This document shows, in pieces, positions 48,577-60,502 of a stretch of DNA of 64,000 bases. Source of the stretch: Euonymus europaeus (Eukaryota; Streptophyta; Magnoliopsida; Celastrales; Celastraceae); contig OY756958.1 of the NCBI GenBank assembly GCA_963580455.1, positions 570,501 through 634,500 on the forward strand, in the 5' to 3' direction. Each line of letters opens with the position of its first letter. Position 1 is the first letter of the stretch. Both the position numbers and the translations under genes were made by a program. The notes under the pieces were generated by a model. The model had not been told where the DNA came from, searched no databases, and saw only the letters and a program-made list of their open reading frames with translations.

Positions 48577-50651
48577 GAGCTCTACAATCCTGGGTTTTCG
48601 GATTTTGATTTCAGAACTCGTGGCTAGTTGGTCTCGTTTCACCAAGTTAGCCGCGAAATGTGGTTTCTTTACGTAAACGGCTTTATGAATATCCGTTGAC
48701 TCCGAGTTCTGAATTCGGTGATTTTTAGCTTGATTTCACACTACTTTTTGAGCTCTACGATCCTGGTGTTTCGGATTTTGATTTCTGAACTCGTGGCTAG
48801 TTGGTCTCGTTTCACCTAGTTAGCCGCGAAATGTGGTTTCTTTACGTAAACAGTTTTATGAATATCCGTTGACTCCGAGTTCTGAATTCGGTGATTTTTA
48901 GCTTGATTTCACACTACTTTTCAAGCTCTACAATCGTGTTGTTTTTTATTTTGATTTCAGAACTCGTGGCTTGTTGGTCTCGTTTCACCTAGTTAGCCGC
49001 GAAATGTGGTTTCTTTACGTAAACAGTTTTATGAATATCCGTTGACTCCGAGTTCTGAATTCGGTGATTTTTAGCTTGATTTCACACTAATTTTCGAGCT
49101 CTACAATCCTGGTGTTTCGGATTTTGATTTCAGAACTCGTGGCTAGTAGGTCTCGTTTCACCTAGTTAGCCGCGAAATGTGGTTTCTTTACGTAAACGGT
49201 TTTATGAATATCCCTTGACTCCGAGTTCTAAATTCGGTGATTTTTAGCTTGATTTCACACTAATTTTCGAGCTCTACGATCCTGGCGTTTCGGATTTTGA
49301 TTTCAGAACTCGTGGCTAGTTGGTCTCGTTTCACCTAGTTAGCCGCGAAATGTGGTTTCTTTACGAAAACGGTTTTATGAATATCCGTTGACTCCGAGTT
49401 CTGAATTAGGTGATTTTTAGCTTGATTTTACACAACTTTTCAAGCTCTACGATCCTATCGTTTCGGATTTTGATTTCAGAACTTGTGGCTAGTTGGTCTC
49501 GTTTCACCTAGTTAGCCGCGAAATGTGGTTTCTTTACGTAAATGGTTTTATGAATATCCTTTGACTCCGAGTTCTGAATTCGGTGATTTTTAGCTTGATT
49601 TCACACTACTTTTCGAGCTCTACAATCCTGGCATTTCGGATTTGGATTTCAGAACTCGTGGCTAGTAGGTCTCGATTCACCTATTTAGCCGCGAAATGTG
49701 GTTTCTTTACGTAAACGGTTTTATGAATATCCGTTGACTCCGAGTTCTGAATTTGGTGATTTTTAGCTTGATTTCACACTACTTTTCGAGCTCTACAATC
49801 CTGGCATTTCGGATTTTGATTTTAGAACTCGTGGCTAGTAGGTCTCGATTCACCTATTTGGCCGCGAAATGTGGTTTCTTTACGTAAACGGTTTTATGAA
49901 TATCTGTTTACTCCGAGTTCTGAATTCGGTGATTTTTAGCTTGATTTCACACTACTTTTCGAGCTCTACAATCTTGTTGTTTTGGATTTTGATTTCAGAA
50001 CTCGTGGCTAGTAGGTCTCGTTTCACCTAGTTAGCCGCGAAATGTGGTTTCTTTACGTAAACGGTTTTATGAATATCCCTTGACTCCGAGTTCTGAATTC
50101 GGTGATTTTTAGCTTGATTTCACACTACTTTTCGAGCTCTACGATCCTGGAGTTTCGGATTTTGATTTCAGAACTTGTAGCTAGTTGGTCTCATTTCACC
50201 TAGTTAGCCGCGAAATGTGGTTTCTTTACGTAAACGGTTTTATGAATATCCGTTGACTCCGAGTTCTGAATTCGGTGATTTTTAGCTTGATTTCACACTA
50301 CTTTTCGAGCTCTACAATCCTGGTTTTTCGGATTTTGGTTTCAGAACTCGTGGCTAATAGGTCTCGATTCACCTATTTAGCCGCGAAATGTGGTTTCTTT
50401 ACGTAAACAGTTTTGTGAATATCGCTGACTCCGAGTTCTGAATTCGGTGATTTTTTGCTTGATTACACACTACTTTTCGAGCTCTACAATCCTAGAGTTT
50501 CGGATTTTGATTTCAGAACTCGTGGCTAGTTGGTCTCGTTTCACCTAGTTAGCCGCGAAATGTGGTTTCTTTACGTAAATGGTTTTATGAATATCCTTTG
50601 ACACCGAGTTCTGAATTCGGTGATTTTTAGCTTGATTTCACACTACTTTTT
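48577..50651. repeat. Higher-order unit E (12 monomers, 2075 bp)
   Basis: Marker-led unit sharing its first monomers with D (CAATCGTGTTG, GGCTTGTTGG, CTAATTTTCGAG, TATCCCTTGACTCC with TCTAAATTC). It then has the shorter path ACGAAAACGG, GAATTAGG, TTTTACACAACTTTTCAAG, GATCCTATCG and AAATGG. It closes with the CTGTTTACTCC, CTTGTTGTT, GTAGCTAGTTGG and GGCTAATAGG tail. The AGCATGATTT monomers of D are absent. It looks like D after an in-register loss of five monomers. Confidence 0.78.
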
Positions 50652-52381
50652 GAGCTCTACAATCCTGGGTTTTCGGATTTTGATTTCAGAACTCGTGGCT
50701 AGTTGGTCTCGTTTCACCAAGTTAGCCGCGAAATGTGGTTTCTTTACGTAAACGGCTTTATGAATATCCGTTGACTCCGAGTTCTGAATTCGGTGATTTT
50801 TAGCTTGATTTCACACTACTTTTTGAGCTCTACCATCCTGGTGTTTCGGATTTTGATTTCTGAACTTGTGGCTAGTTGGTCTCGTTTCACCTAGTTAGCC
50901 GCGAAATGTGGTTTCTTTACGTAAACAGTTTTATGAATATCCGTTGACTCCGAGTTCTGAATTCGGTGATTTTTAGCTTGATTTCACACTACTTTTCAAG
51001 CTCTACAATCCTGTTGTTTTTGATTTTGATTTCAGAACTCGTGGCTTGTTGGTCTCGTTTCACCTAGTTAGCCGCGAAATGTGGTTTCTTTACGTAAACA
51101 GTTTTATGAATATCCGTTGACTCCGAGTTCTGAATTCGGTGATTTTTAGCTTGATTTCACACTAATTTTTGAGCTCTACAATCCTGGTGTTTCGGATTTT
51201 GATTTCAGAACTCGTGGCTAGTAGGTCTCGTTTCACCTAGTTAGCCGCGAAATGTGGTTTCTTTACGTAAACGGTTTTATGAATATCCCTTGACTCCGAG
51301 TTCTGAATTCGGTGATTTTTAGCATGATTTCACACTACTTTTCGAGCTCTACAATCCTCTGTTTTCGGATTTTGATTTCAGAACTCGTGGCTAGTTGATC
51401 TCGTTTCACCTAGTTAGCCGCGAAATGTGGTTTCTTTACGAAAACGGTTTTATAAATATCCGTTGACTCCGAGTTCTGAATTAGGTGATTTTTAGCTTGA
51501 TTTTACACAACTTTTCGAGCTCTACGATCCTATCGTTTCGGATTTTGATTTCAGAACTTGTGGCTAGTTGGTCTCGTTTCACCTAGTTAGCCGCGAAATG
51601 TGGTTTCTTTACGTAAATGGTTTTATGAATATCCTTTGACTCCGAGTTCTGAATTCGGTGATTTTTAGCTTGATTTCACACTACTTTTCGAGCTCTACAA
51701 TCCTGGCATTTCGGATTTGGATTTCAGAACTCGTGGCTAGTAGGTCTCGATTCACCTATTTAGCCGCGAAATGTGGTTTCTTTATGTAAACGGTTTCATG
51801 AATATCCGTTGACTCCGAGTTCTGAATTCGGTGATTTTTTGCTTGATTACACAATACTTTTCGAGCTCTACAATCCTAGCGTTTCGGATTTTGATTTCAG
51901 AACTCGTGGCTAGTAGGTCTCGTTTCACCTAGTTAGCCGCGAAATGTGGTTTCTTTACGTAAACGGTTTTATGAATATCCTTTGACTCCGAGTTCTGAAT
52001 TCGGTGATTTTTAGCTTGATTTCACGCTACTTTTCGAGCTCTACAATCCTGGCATTTCAGATTTTGATTTCAGAACTCGTGGCTAGTAGGTCTCGATTCA
52101 CCTATTTAGCCGCGAAATGTAGTTTCTTTACGTAAACGGTTTTATGAATATCCGTTGACTCCGAGTTCTGAATTCGGTGATTTTTTGCTTGATTACACAC
52201 TACTTTTCGAGCTCTACAATCCTAGAGTTTCGGATTTTGATTTCAGAACTCGTGGCTAGTAGGTCTCGTTTCACCTAGTTGGCCGCGAAATGTGGTTTCT
52301 TTACTTAAACGGTTTTATTAATATCCGTTGACACCGAGTTCTGAATTCGTTGATTTTTAGCTTGATTTCACACTACTTTTT
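50652..52381. repeat. Higher-order unit (10 monomers, 1730 bp)
   Basis: Begins with marker/GGCTTTATG, ACCATCCTGGTG with TTTCTGAACTTG, GTTGTTTTTG with GGCTTGTTGG, and CTAATTTTTGAG. It then has AGCATGATTTC with CCTCTGTTTTC, ACGAAAACGG, GATCCTATCG, TTTGGATTTC, CACGCTAC, and a final ATTAATATCC monomer with GACACCGAG and CGTTGATTTTTAG. The tail matches the tail of unit A (monomers 8 to 12), while the start matches E. The length is exactly 10 x 173. Confidence 0.78.
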
Positions 52382-54453
52382 GAGCTCTACAATCCTGGGT
52401 TTTCGGATTTTGATTTCAGAACTCGTGGCTAGTTGGTCTCGTTTCACCAAGTTAGCCGCGAAATGTGGTTTCTTTACGTAAACGGTTTTATGAATATCCG
52501 TTGACTCCGAGTTCTGAATTCGGTGATTTTTAGCTTGATTTCACACTACTTTTTGAGCTCTACGATCCTGGCGTTTCGGATTTTGATTTCTGAACTCGTG
52601 GCTAGTTGGTCTCGTTTCAACTAGTTAGCCGCGAAATGTGGTTTCTTTACGTAAACAGTTTTATGAATATCCGTTGACTCCGATTACTGAATTCGGTGAT
52701 TTTTAGCTTGATTTCACACTACTTTTCGAGCTCTACAATCCTGTTGTTTCGGATTTTGATTTCAGAACTCGTGGCTAGTTGGTCTCGTTTCACCTAGTTA
52801 GCCGCGAAATGTGGTTTCTTTACGTAAACAGTTTTATGAATATCCGTTGACTCCGAGTTCTGAATTCGGTGATTTTTAGCTTGATTTCACACTACTTTTC
52901 GAGCTCTACAATCCTGGCGTTTCGGATTTTGATTTCAGAACTCGTGGCTAGTAGGTCTCGTTTCACCTAGTTAGCCGCGAAATGTGGTTTCTTTACGTAA
53001 ACGGTTTTATGAATAACCCTTGACTCCGAGTTCTGAATTCGGTGATTTTTAGCTTGATTTCACACTACTTTTCGAGCTCTACGATCCTGGCATTTCGGAT
53101 TTTGATTTCAGAACTTGTGGCTAGTTGGTCTCGTTTCACCTAGTTAGCCGCGAAATGTGGTTTCTTTACGTAAACGGTTTTATGAATATCCGTTGACTCC
53201 GAGTTCTGAATTCGGTGATTTTTAGCTTGATTTCACACTACTTTTCGAGCTCTACAATCCTGGATTTTCGGATTTTGGTTTCAGAACTCGTGGCTAATAG
53301 GTCTCGATTTACCTATTTAGCCGCGAAATGTGGTTTCTTTACGTAAACGGTTTTGTGAATATCGTTGACTCCGAGTTCTGAATTCGGTGATTTTTTGCTT
53401 GATTACACACTACTTTTCGAGCTCTACAATCCTAGCGTTTCGAATTTTGATTTCAGAACTCGTGGCTAGTAAGTCTCGTTTCACCTAGTTAGCCGCGAAA
53501 TGTGGTTTCTTTACGTAAACGGTTTTGTGAATATCTTTGACTCCGAGTTCTGAATTCGGTGATTTTTTGCTTGATTACACACTACTTTTCGAGCTCTACA
53601 ATCCTAGAGTTTCGGATTTTGATTTCAGAACTCGTGGCTAGTCGGTCTCGTTTCACCTAGTTAGCCGCGAAATGTGGTTTCTTTACGTAAACGGTTTTAT
53701 GAATATCCGTTGACTCCGAGTTCTGAATTCGGTGATTTTTAGCTTGATTTCACACTACTTTCGAGCTCTACAATCCTGGAATTTCGGATTTTGATTTCAG
53801 AACTCGTGGCTAGTAGGTCTCGTTTCACCTAGTTAGCCGCGAAATGTGGTTTCTTTACGAAAACGGTTTTATGAATATCCATTGACTCCGAGTTCTGAAT
53901 TAGGTGATTTTTAGCTTGATTTTACACTACTTTTCGAGATCTACGATCCCGTCATTTTGGATTTTGATTTCAGAACTTGTGGCTAGTTGTTCTCGTTTCA
54001 CCTAGTTAGCCGCGAAATGTGGTTTCTTTACGTAAACGGTTTTGTGAATATCCTTTGACTCCGAGTTCTGAATTCGGTGATTTTTAGCTTGATTTCACAC
54101 TACTTTTCGAGCTCTACAATCCTGGTATTTCGGATTTGGATTTCAGAACTCGTGGCTAGTCGGTCTCGTTTCACCTAGTTAGCCGCGAAATGTGGTTTCT
54201 TTACGTAAACGGTTTTATGAATATCCGTTGACTCCGAGTTCTGAATTCGGTGATTTTTAGCTTGATTTCACACTACTTTCGAGCTCTACAATCCTGGAAT
54301 TTCGGATTTTGATTTCAGAACTCGTGGCTAGTAGGTCTCGTTTCACCTAGTTAGCCGCGAAATATGGTTTCTTTACTTAAACGGTTTTATTAATATCCGT
54401 TGACACCGAGTTCTGAATTCGTTGATTTTTAGCTTGATTTCACACTACTTTTT
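52382..54453. repeat. Higher-order unit F, copy 1 (12 monomers, 2072 bp)
   Basis: B-like start (marker, GAGCTCTACGATCC with TCAACTAG and CGATTACTG, CTGTTGTTTCGG). Then a TATCCC- or AACCC-type monomer, AACTTGTGG, TTTGGTTTC with GGCTAATAGG and TCGATTTACC, two short ATATCGTTGAC or ATATCTTTGAC units, TAGTCGG and CTACTTTCGAG with CCTGGAATTTC. It then includes three monomers (GAATTAGG, GAGATCTACGATCCCGTC with GTTGTTCTCG, TTTGGATTTC) absent from copy 2, and repeats the TAGTCGG / CTACTTTCGAG pair before closing with ATTAATATCC. Confidence 0.82.
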
Positions 54454-55664
54454 GAGCTCTACAATCCTGGGTTTTCGGATTTTGATTTCAGAACTCGTGG
54501 CTAGTTGGTCTCGTTTCACCAAGTTAGCCGCGAAATGTGGTTTCTTTACGTAAACGGTTTTATGAATATCCGTTGACTCCGAGTTCTGAATTCGGTGATT
54601 TTTAGCTTGATTTCACACTACTTTTTGAGCTCTACGATCCTGGCGTTTCGGATTTTGATTTCTGAACTCGTGGCTAGTTGGTCTCGTTTCAACTAGTTAG
54701 CCGCGAAATGTGGTTTCTTTACGTAAACAGTTTTATGAATATCCGTTGACTCCGATTACTGAATTCGGTGATTTTTAGCTTGATTTCACACTACTTTTCG
54801 AACTCTACGATCCTGGCATTTCGGATTTTGATTTCAGAAATCGTGGCTAGTAGGTCTCGTTTCACCTAGTTAGCCGCGAAATGTGGTTTCTTTACGTAAA
54901 CGGTTTTATGAATATCCGTTGACTCCGAGTTCTGAATTCGGTGATTTTTAGCATGATTTGACACTACTTTTCGAGCTCTACAATCCTGTGTTTTCGGATT
55001 TTGATTTCAGAACTCGTGGCTAGTTGGTCTCGTTTCACCTAGTTAGCCGCGAAATGTGGTTTCTTTACGAAAACGGTTTTATGAATATCCATTGACTCCG
55101 AGTTCTGAATTAGGTGATTTTTAGCTTGATTTTACACTACTTTTCGAGATCTACGATCCCGTCAGTTCGGATTTTGATTTCAGAACTTGTGGCTAGTTGT
55201 TCTCGTTTCACCTAGTTAGCCGCGAAATGTGGTTTCTTTACGTAAACGGTTTTGTGAATATCCTTTGACTCCGAGTTCTGAATTCGGTGATTTTTAGCTT
55301 GATTTCACACTACTTTTCGAGCTCTACAATCCTGGTATTTCGGATTTGGATTTCAAAACTCGTGGCTAGTAGGTCTCGATTCACCTGTTTAGCCGCGATA
55401 TGTGGTTTCTTTACGTAATCGGTTTTATGAATATCCGTTGACTCCGAGTTCTGAATTCGGTGATTTTTTGCTTGATTACACACTACTTTTCGAGCTCTAC
55501 AATCCTAGCGTTTCGGATTTTGATTTCAGAACTCGTGGCTAGTAGGTCTCGTTTCACCTAGTTAGCCGCGAAATGTGGTTTCTTTACTTAAACGGTTTTA
55601 TTAATATCCGTTGACACCGAGTTCTGAATTCGGTGATTTTTAGCTTGATTTCACACTACTTTTT
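54454..55664. repeat. Higher-order unit G, copy 1 (7 monomers, 1211 bp)
   Basis: Marker monomer, TCAACTAG/CGATTACTG monomer, CGAACTCTACGATCC with AGAAATCG, AGCATGATTTGACAC with CTGTGTTTTC, GAATTAGG with GAGATCTACGATCCCGTC, GTTGTTCTCG with GTTTTGTGAATATCC, TTTGGATTTC with GCGATATGTGG, then the ATTAATATCC/GACACC monomer. The same series occurs at 59292-60502 with equal length, offset 4838 bp. Confidence 0.88.
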
Positions 55665-57737
55665 GAGCTCTACAATCCTGGGTTTTCGGATTTTGATTTC
55701 AGAACTCGTGGCTAGTTGGTGTCATTTCACCAAGTTAGCCGCGAAATGTGGTTTCTTTACGTAAACGGTTTTATGAATATCCGTTCACTCCGAGTTCTGA
55801 ATTCGGTGATTTTTAGCATGATTTCACACTACTTTTTGAGCTCTACGATCCTGGCGTTTCGGATTTTGATTTCTGAACTCGTGGCTAGTTGGTCTCGTTT
55901 CACCTATTTAGCCGCGAAATGTGGTCTCTTTACGTAAACGGTTTTATGAATATCTGTTGACTCCGAGTTCTGAATTCGGAGATTTTTAGCTTGATTTCAC
56001 ACTACTTTTCGAGCTCTACAATCCTGTTGTTTCGGAGTTTGATTTCAGAACTCGTGGCTAGTTGGTCTCGTTTCACCTAGTTAGCCGCGAAATGTGGTTT
56101 CTTTACGTAAATAGTTTTATGAATATCCGTTGACTCCGAGTTCTGAATTCGGTGATTTTTAGCTTGATTTCACACTACTTTTCGAGCTCTACAATCCTGG
56201 CATTTCGGATTTTGATTTCAGAACTCGTGGCTAGTAGGTCTCGTTTCACCTAGTAAGCCGCAAAATGTGGTTTCTTTACGTAAACAGTTTTATGAATATC
56301 CGTTGACTCCGAATTCTAAATTCGGTGATTTTTAGCTTGATTTCACACTACTTTTCGAGCTCTACAATCTTGTTGTTTCGAATTTTGATTTCAGAACTCG
56401 TGGCTAGTAGGTCTCGTTTCACCTAGTTAGCCGCGAAATGTGGTTTCTTTACGTAAACGGTTTTATGAATATCCGTTGACTCCGAGTTCTGAATTCGGTG
56501 ATTTTTAGCTTGATTTCACACTACTTTTCGAGCTCTACAATCCTGGCGTTTCGGATTTTGATTTCAGAACTCGTGGCTAGTAGGTCTCGTTTCACCTAGT
56601 TAGCCGCGAAATGTGGTTTCTTTACGTAAACGGTTTTATGAATATCCCTTGACTCCGAGTTCTGAATTCGGTGATTTTTAGCTTGATTTCACACTACTTT
56701 TCGAGCTCTACGATCCTGGCATTTCAGATTTTGATTTCAGAACTTGTGGCTAGTTGGTCTCGTTTCACCTAGTTAGCCGCGAAATGTGGTTTATTTACGT
56801 AAACGGTTTTATGAATATCCGTTGACTCCGAGTTCTGAATTCGGTGATTTTTAGCTTGATTTCACACTACTTTTTGAGCTCTACAATCCTGGATTTTCGG
56901 ATTTTTGTTTCAGAACTCGTGGCTAATAGGTCTCGATTTACCTATTTAGCCGCGAAATGTGGTTTCTTTACGTAAACGGTTTTGTGAATATCGTTGACTC
57001 CGAGTTCTGAATTCGGTGATTTTTTGCTTGATTACACACTACTTTTCGAGCTCTACAATCCTAGCGTTTCGGATTTTGATTTCAGAACTCGTGGCTAGTA
57101 GGTCTCGTTTCACCTAGTTAGCCGCGAAATGTGGTTTCTTTACGTAAACGGTTTTGTGAATATCGTTGACTCCGAGTTCTGAATTCGGTGATTTTTTGCT
57201 TGATTACACACTACTTTTCGAGCTCTACAATCCTAGCATTTCGGATTTTGATTTCAGAACTCGTGGCTAGTCGGTCTCGTTTCACCTAGTTAGCCGCGAA
57301 ATGTGGTTTCTTTACGTAAACGGTTTTATGAATATCCGTTGACTCCGAGTTCTGAATTCGGTGATTTTTAGCTTGATTTCACACTACTTTCGAGCTCTAC
57401 AATCCTGGAATTTCGGATTTTGATTTCAGAACTCGTGGCTAGTAGGTCTCGATTCACCTATTTAGCCGCGAAATGTAGTTTCTTTACGTAAACGGTTTTA
57501 TGAATATCCGTTGACTCCGAGTTCTGAATTCGGTGATTTTTTGCTTGATTACACACTACTTTTCGAGCTCTACAATCCTAGAGTTTCGGATTTTGATTTC
57601 AGAACTCGTGGCTAGTAGGTCTCGTTTCACCTAGTTAGCCGCGAAATGTGGTTTCTTTACTTAAACGGTTTTATTAATATCCGTCGACACCGAGTTCTGA
57701 ATTCGTTGATTTTTAGCTTGATTTCACACTACTTTTT
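55665..57737. repeat. Higher-order unit H, copy 1 (12 monomers, 2073 bp)
   Basis: The marker monomer carries the private change GGTGTCATTTCACCAAG, followed by CCGTTCACTCC, AGCATGATTTC with TTTCTGAACTCG and GTGGTCTCTTTACG, CGGAGTTTGATTTC, GTAAGCCGCAAAATG, CCGAATTCTAAATTC and CTTGTTGTTTCGAATTTTG. The remainder is the F-type tail (AACTTGTGG, TCGATTTACC, ATATCGTTGAC, TAGTCGG, CTACTTTCGAG). Copies start again at 60503 and 63093. A 73-codon open frame at 55716-55937 arises inside it and is identical at 63144-63365; it is a by-product of the repeat. Confidence 0.85.
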
Positions 57738-59291
57738 GAGCTCTACAATCCTGGGTTTTCGGATTTTGATTTCAGAACTCGTGGCTAGTTGGTCTCGTTT
57801 CACCAAGTTAGCCGCGAAATGTGGTTTCTTTACGTAAACGGTTTTATGAATATCCGTTGACTCCGAGTTCTGAATTCGGTGATTTTTAGCTTGATTTCAC
57901 ACTACTTTTTGAGCTCTACGATCCTGGCGTTTCGGATTTTGATTTCTGAACTCGTGGCTAGTTGGTCTCGTTTCAACTAGTTAGCCGCGAAATGTGGTTT
58001 CTTTACGTAAACAGTTTTATGAATATCCGTTGACTCCGATTACTGAATTCGGTGATTTTTAGCTTGATTTCACACTACTTTTCGAGCTCTACAATCCTGT
58101 TATTTCGGATTTTGATTTCAGAACTCGTGGCTAATTGGTCTCGTTTCACCTAGTTAGCCGCGAAATGTGGTTTCTTTACGTAAACAGTTTTATGAATATC
58201 CGTTGACTCCGAGTTCTGAATTCGGTGATTTTTAGCTTGATTTCACACTACTTTTCGAGCTCTACAATCCTGGCGTTTCGGATTTTTATTTCAGAACTCG
58301 TGGCTAGTAGGTCTCGTTTCACCTAGTTAGCCGCGAAATGTGGTTTCTTTACGTAAACGGTTTTATGAATATCCCTTGACTCCGAGTTCTGAATTCGGTG
58401 ATTTTTAGCTTGATTTCACACTACTTTTCGAGCTCTACGATCCTGGCATTTCGGATTTTGATTTCAGAACTTGTGGCTAGTTGGTCTCGTTTCACCTAGT
58501 TAGCCGCGAAATGTGGTTTCTTTACGTAAACGGTTTTATGAATATCCGTTGACTCCGAGTTCTGAATTCGGTGATTTTTAGCTTGATTTCACACTACTTT
58601 TCGAGCTCTACAATCCTGGATTTTCGGATTTTGGTTTCAGAACTCGTGGCTAATAGGTCTCGATTTACCTATTTAGCCGCGAAATGTGGTTTCTTTACGT
58701 AAACGGTTTTGTGAATATCGTTGACTCCGAGTTCTGAATTCGGTGATTTTTTGCTTGATTACACACTACTTTTCGAGCTCTACAATCCTAGCGTTTCGGA
58801 TTTTGATTTCAGAACTCGTGGCTAGTAGGTCTCGTTTCACCTAGTTAGCCGCGAAATGTGGTTTCTTTACGTAAACGGTTTTGTGAATATCTTTGACTCC
58901 GAGTTCTGAATTCGGTGATTTTTTGCTTGATTACACACTACTTTTCGAGCTCTACAATCCTAGAGTTTCGGATTTTGATTTCAGAACTCGTGGCTAGTCG
59001 GTCTCGTTTCACCTAGTTAGCCGCGAAATGTGGTTTCTTTACGTAAACGGTTTTATGAATATCCGTTGACTCCGAGTTCTGAATTCGGTGATTTTTAGCT
59101 TGATTTCACACTACTTTCGAGCTCTACAATCCTGGAATTTCGGATTTTGATTTCAGAACTCGTGGCTAGTAGGTCTCGTTTCACCTAGTTAGCCGCGAAA
59201 TGTGGTTTCTTTACTTAAACGGTTTTATTAATATCCGTTGACACCGAGTTCTGAATTCGTTGATTTTTAGCTTGATTTCACACTACTTTTT
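57738..59291. repeat. Higher-order unit F, copy 2 (9 monomers, 1554 bp)
   Basis: It matches F copy 1 at an offset of 5356 bp through the TAGTCGG and CTACTTTCGAG / CCTGGAATTTC monomers, and then goes straight to the ATTAATATCC/GACACC end monomer. The GAATTAGG, GATCCCGTC and TTTGGATTTC monomers of copy 1 are missing. The difference is a net three monomers, again in register. Confidence 0.85.
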
Positions 59292-60502
59292 GAGCTCTAC
59301 AATCCTGGGTTTTCGGATTTTGATTTCAGAACTCGTGGCTAGTTGGTCTCGTTTCACCAAGTTAGCCGCGAAATGTGGTTTCTTTACGTAAACGGTTTTA
59401 TGAATATCCGTTGACTCCGAGTTCTGAATTCGGTGATTTTTAGCTTGATTTCACACTACTTTTTGAGCTCTACGATCCTGGCGTTTCGGATTTTGATTTC
59501 TGAACTCGTGGCTAGTTGGTCTCGTTTCAACTAGTTAGCCGCGAAATGTGGTTTCTTTACGTAAACAGTTTTATGAATATCCGTTGACTCCGATTACTGA
59601 ATTCGGTGATTTTTAGCTTGATTTCACACTACTTTTTGAACTCTACGATCCTGGCATTTCGGATTTTGATTTCATAAATCGTGGCTAGTAGGTCTCGTTT
59701 CACCTAGTTGGCCGCGAAATGTGGTTTCTTTACGTAAACGGTTTTATGAATATCCGTTGACTCCGAGTTCTGAATTCGGTGATTTTTAGCATGATTTGAC
59801 ACTACTTTTCGAGCTCTACAATCCTGTGTTTTCGGATTTTGATTTCAGAACTCGTGGCTAGTTGGTCTCGTTTCACCTAGTTAGCCGCGAAATGTGGTTT
59901 CTTTACGAAAACGGTTTTATGAATATCCATTGACTCCGAGTTCTGAATTAGGTGATTTTTAGCTTGATTTTACACTACTTTTCGAGCTCTACGATCCCGT
60001 CATTTCGGATTTTGATTTCAGAACTTGTGGCTAGTTGTTCTCGTTTCACCTAGTTAGCCGCGAAATGTGGTTTCTTTACGTAAACGGTTTTGTGGATATC
60101 CTTTGACTCCGAGTTCTGAATTCGGTGATTTTTAGCTTGATTTCACACTACTTTTCGAGCTCTACAATCCTGGTATTTCGGATTTGGATTTCAGAACTCG
60201 TGGCTAGTAGGTCTCGATTCACCTATTTAGCCGCGATATGTGGTTTCTTTACGTAAACGGTTTTATGAATATCCGTTGACTCCGAGTTCTGAATTCGGTG
60301 ATTTTTTGCTTGATTACACACTACTTTTCGAGCTCTACAATCCTGGTGTTTCGGATTTTGATTTCAGAACTCGTGGCTAGTAGGTCTCGTTTCACCTAGT
60401 TAGCCGCGAAATGTGGTTTCTTTACTTAAACGGTTTTATTAATATCCGTTGACACCGAGTTCTGAATTCGGTGATTTTTAGCTTGATTTCACACTACTTT
60501 TT
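59292..60502. repeat. Higher-order unit G, copy 2 (7 monomers, 1211 bp)
   Basis: The same seven variants in the same order as 54454-55664, identical length. Differences noticed: TTTCATAAATCG versus TTTCAGAAATCG, TAGTTGGCCGCG versus TAGTTAGCCGCG, GAGCTCTACGATCCCG versus GAGATCTACGATCCCG, and TTTTGTGGATATCC versus TTTTGTGAATATCC. It is followed by unit H, as copy 1 is, so G and H were copied together. Confidence 0.88.

Noticed and set aside
55716..55937. Open reading frame of 73 codons, repeated identically at 63144-63365
   Set aside because: The identity of the two frames reflects duplication of higher-order unit H, not protein conservation. The third H copy at 60503 is also in the array without an equivalent long frame. 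The translation is simply satellite monomers read through.
57646..57837. Open reading frame of 63 codons
   Set aside because: Satellite read-through starting in an ATTAATATCC monomer and ending in the marker monomer. Similar monomer pairs elsewhere are closed by stops, so there is no sign of selection on the frame.
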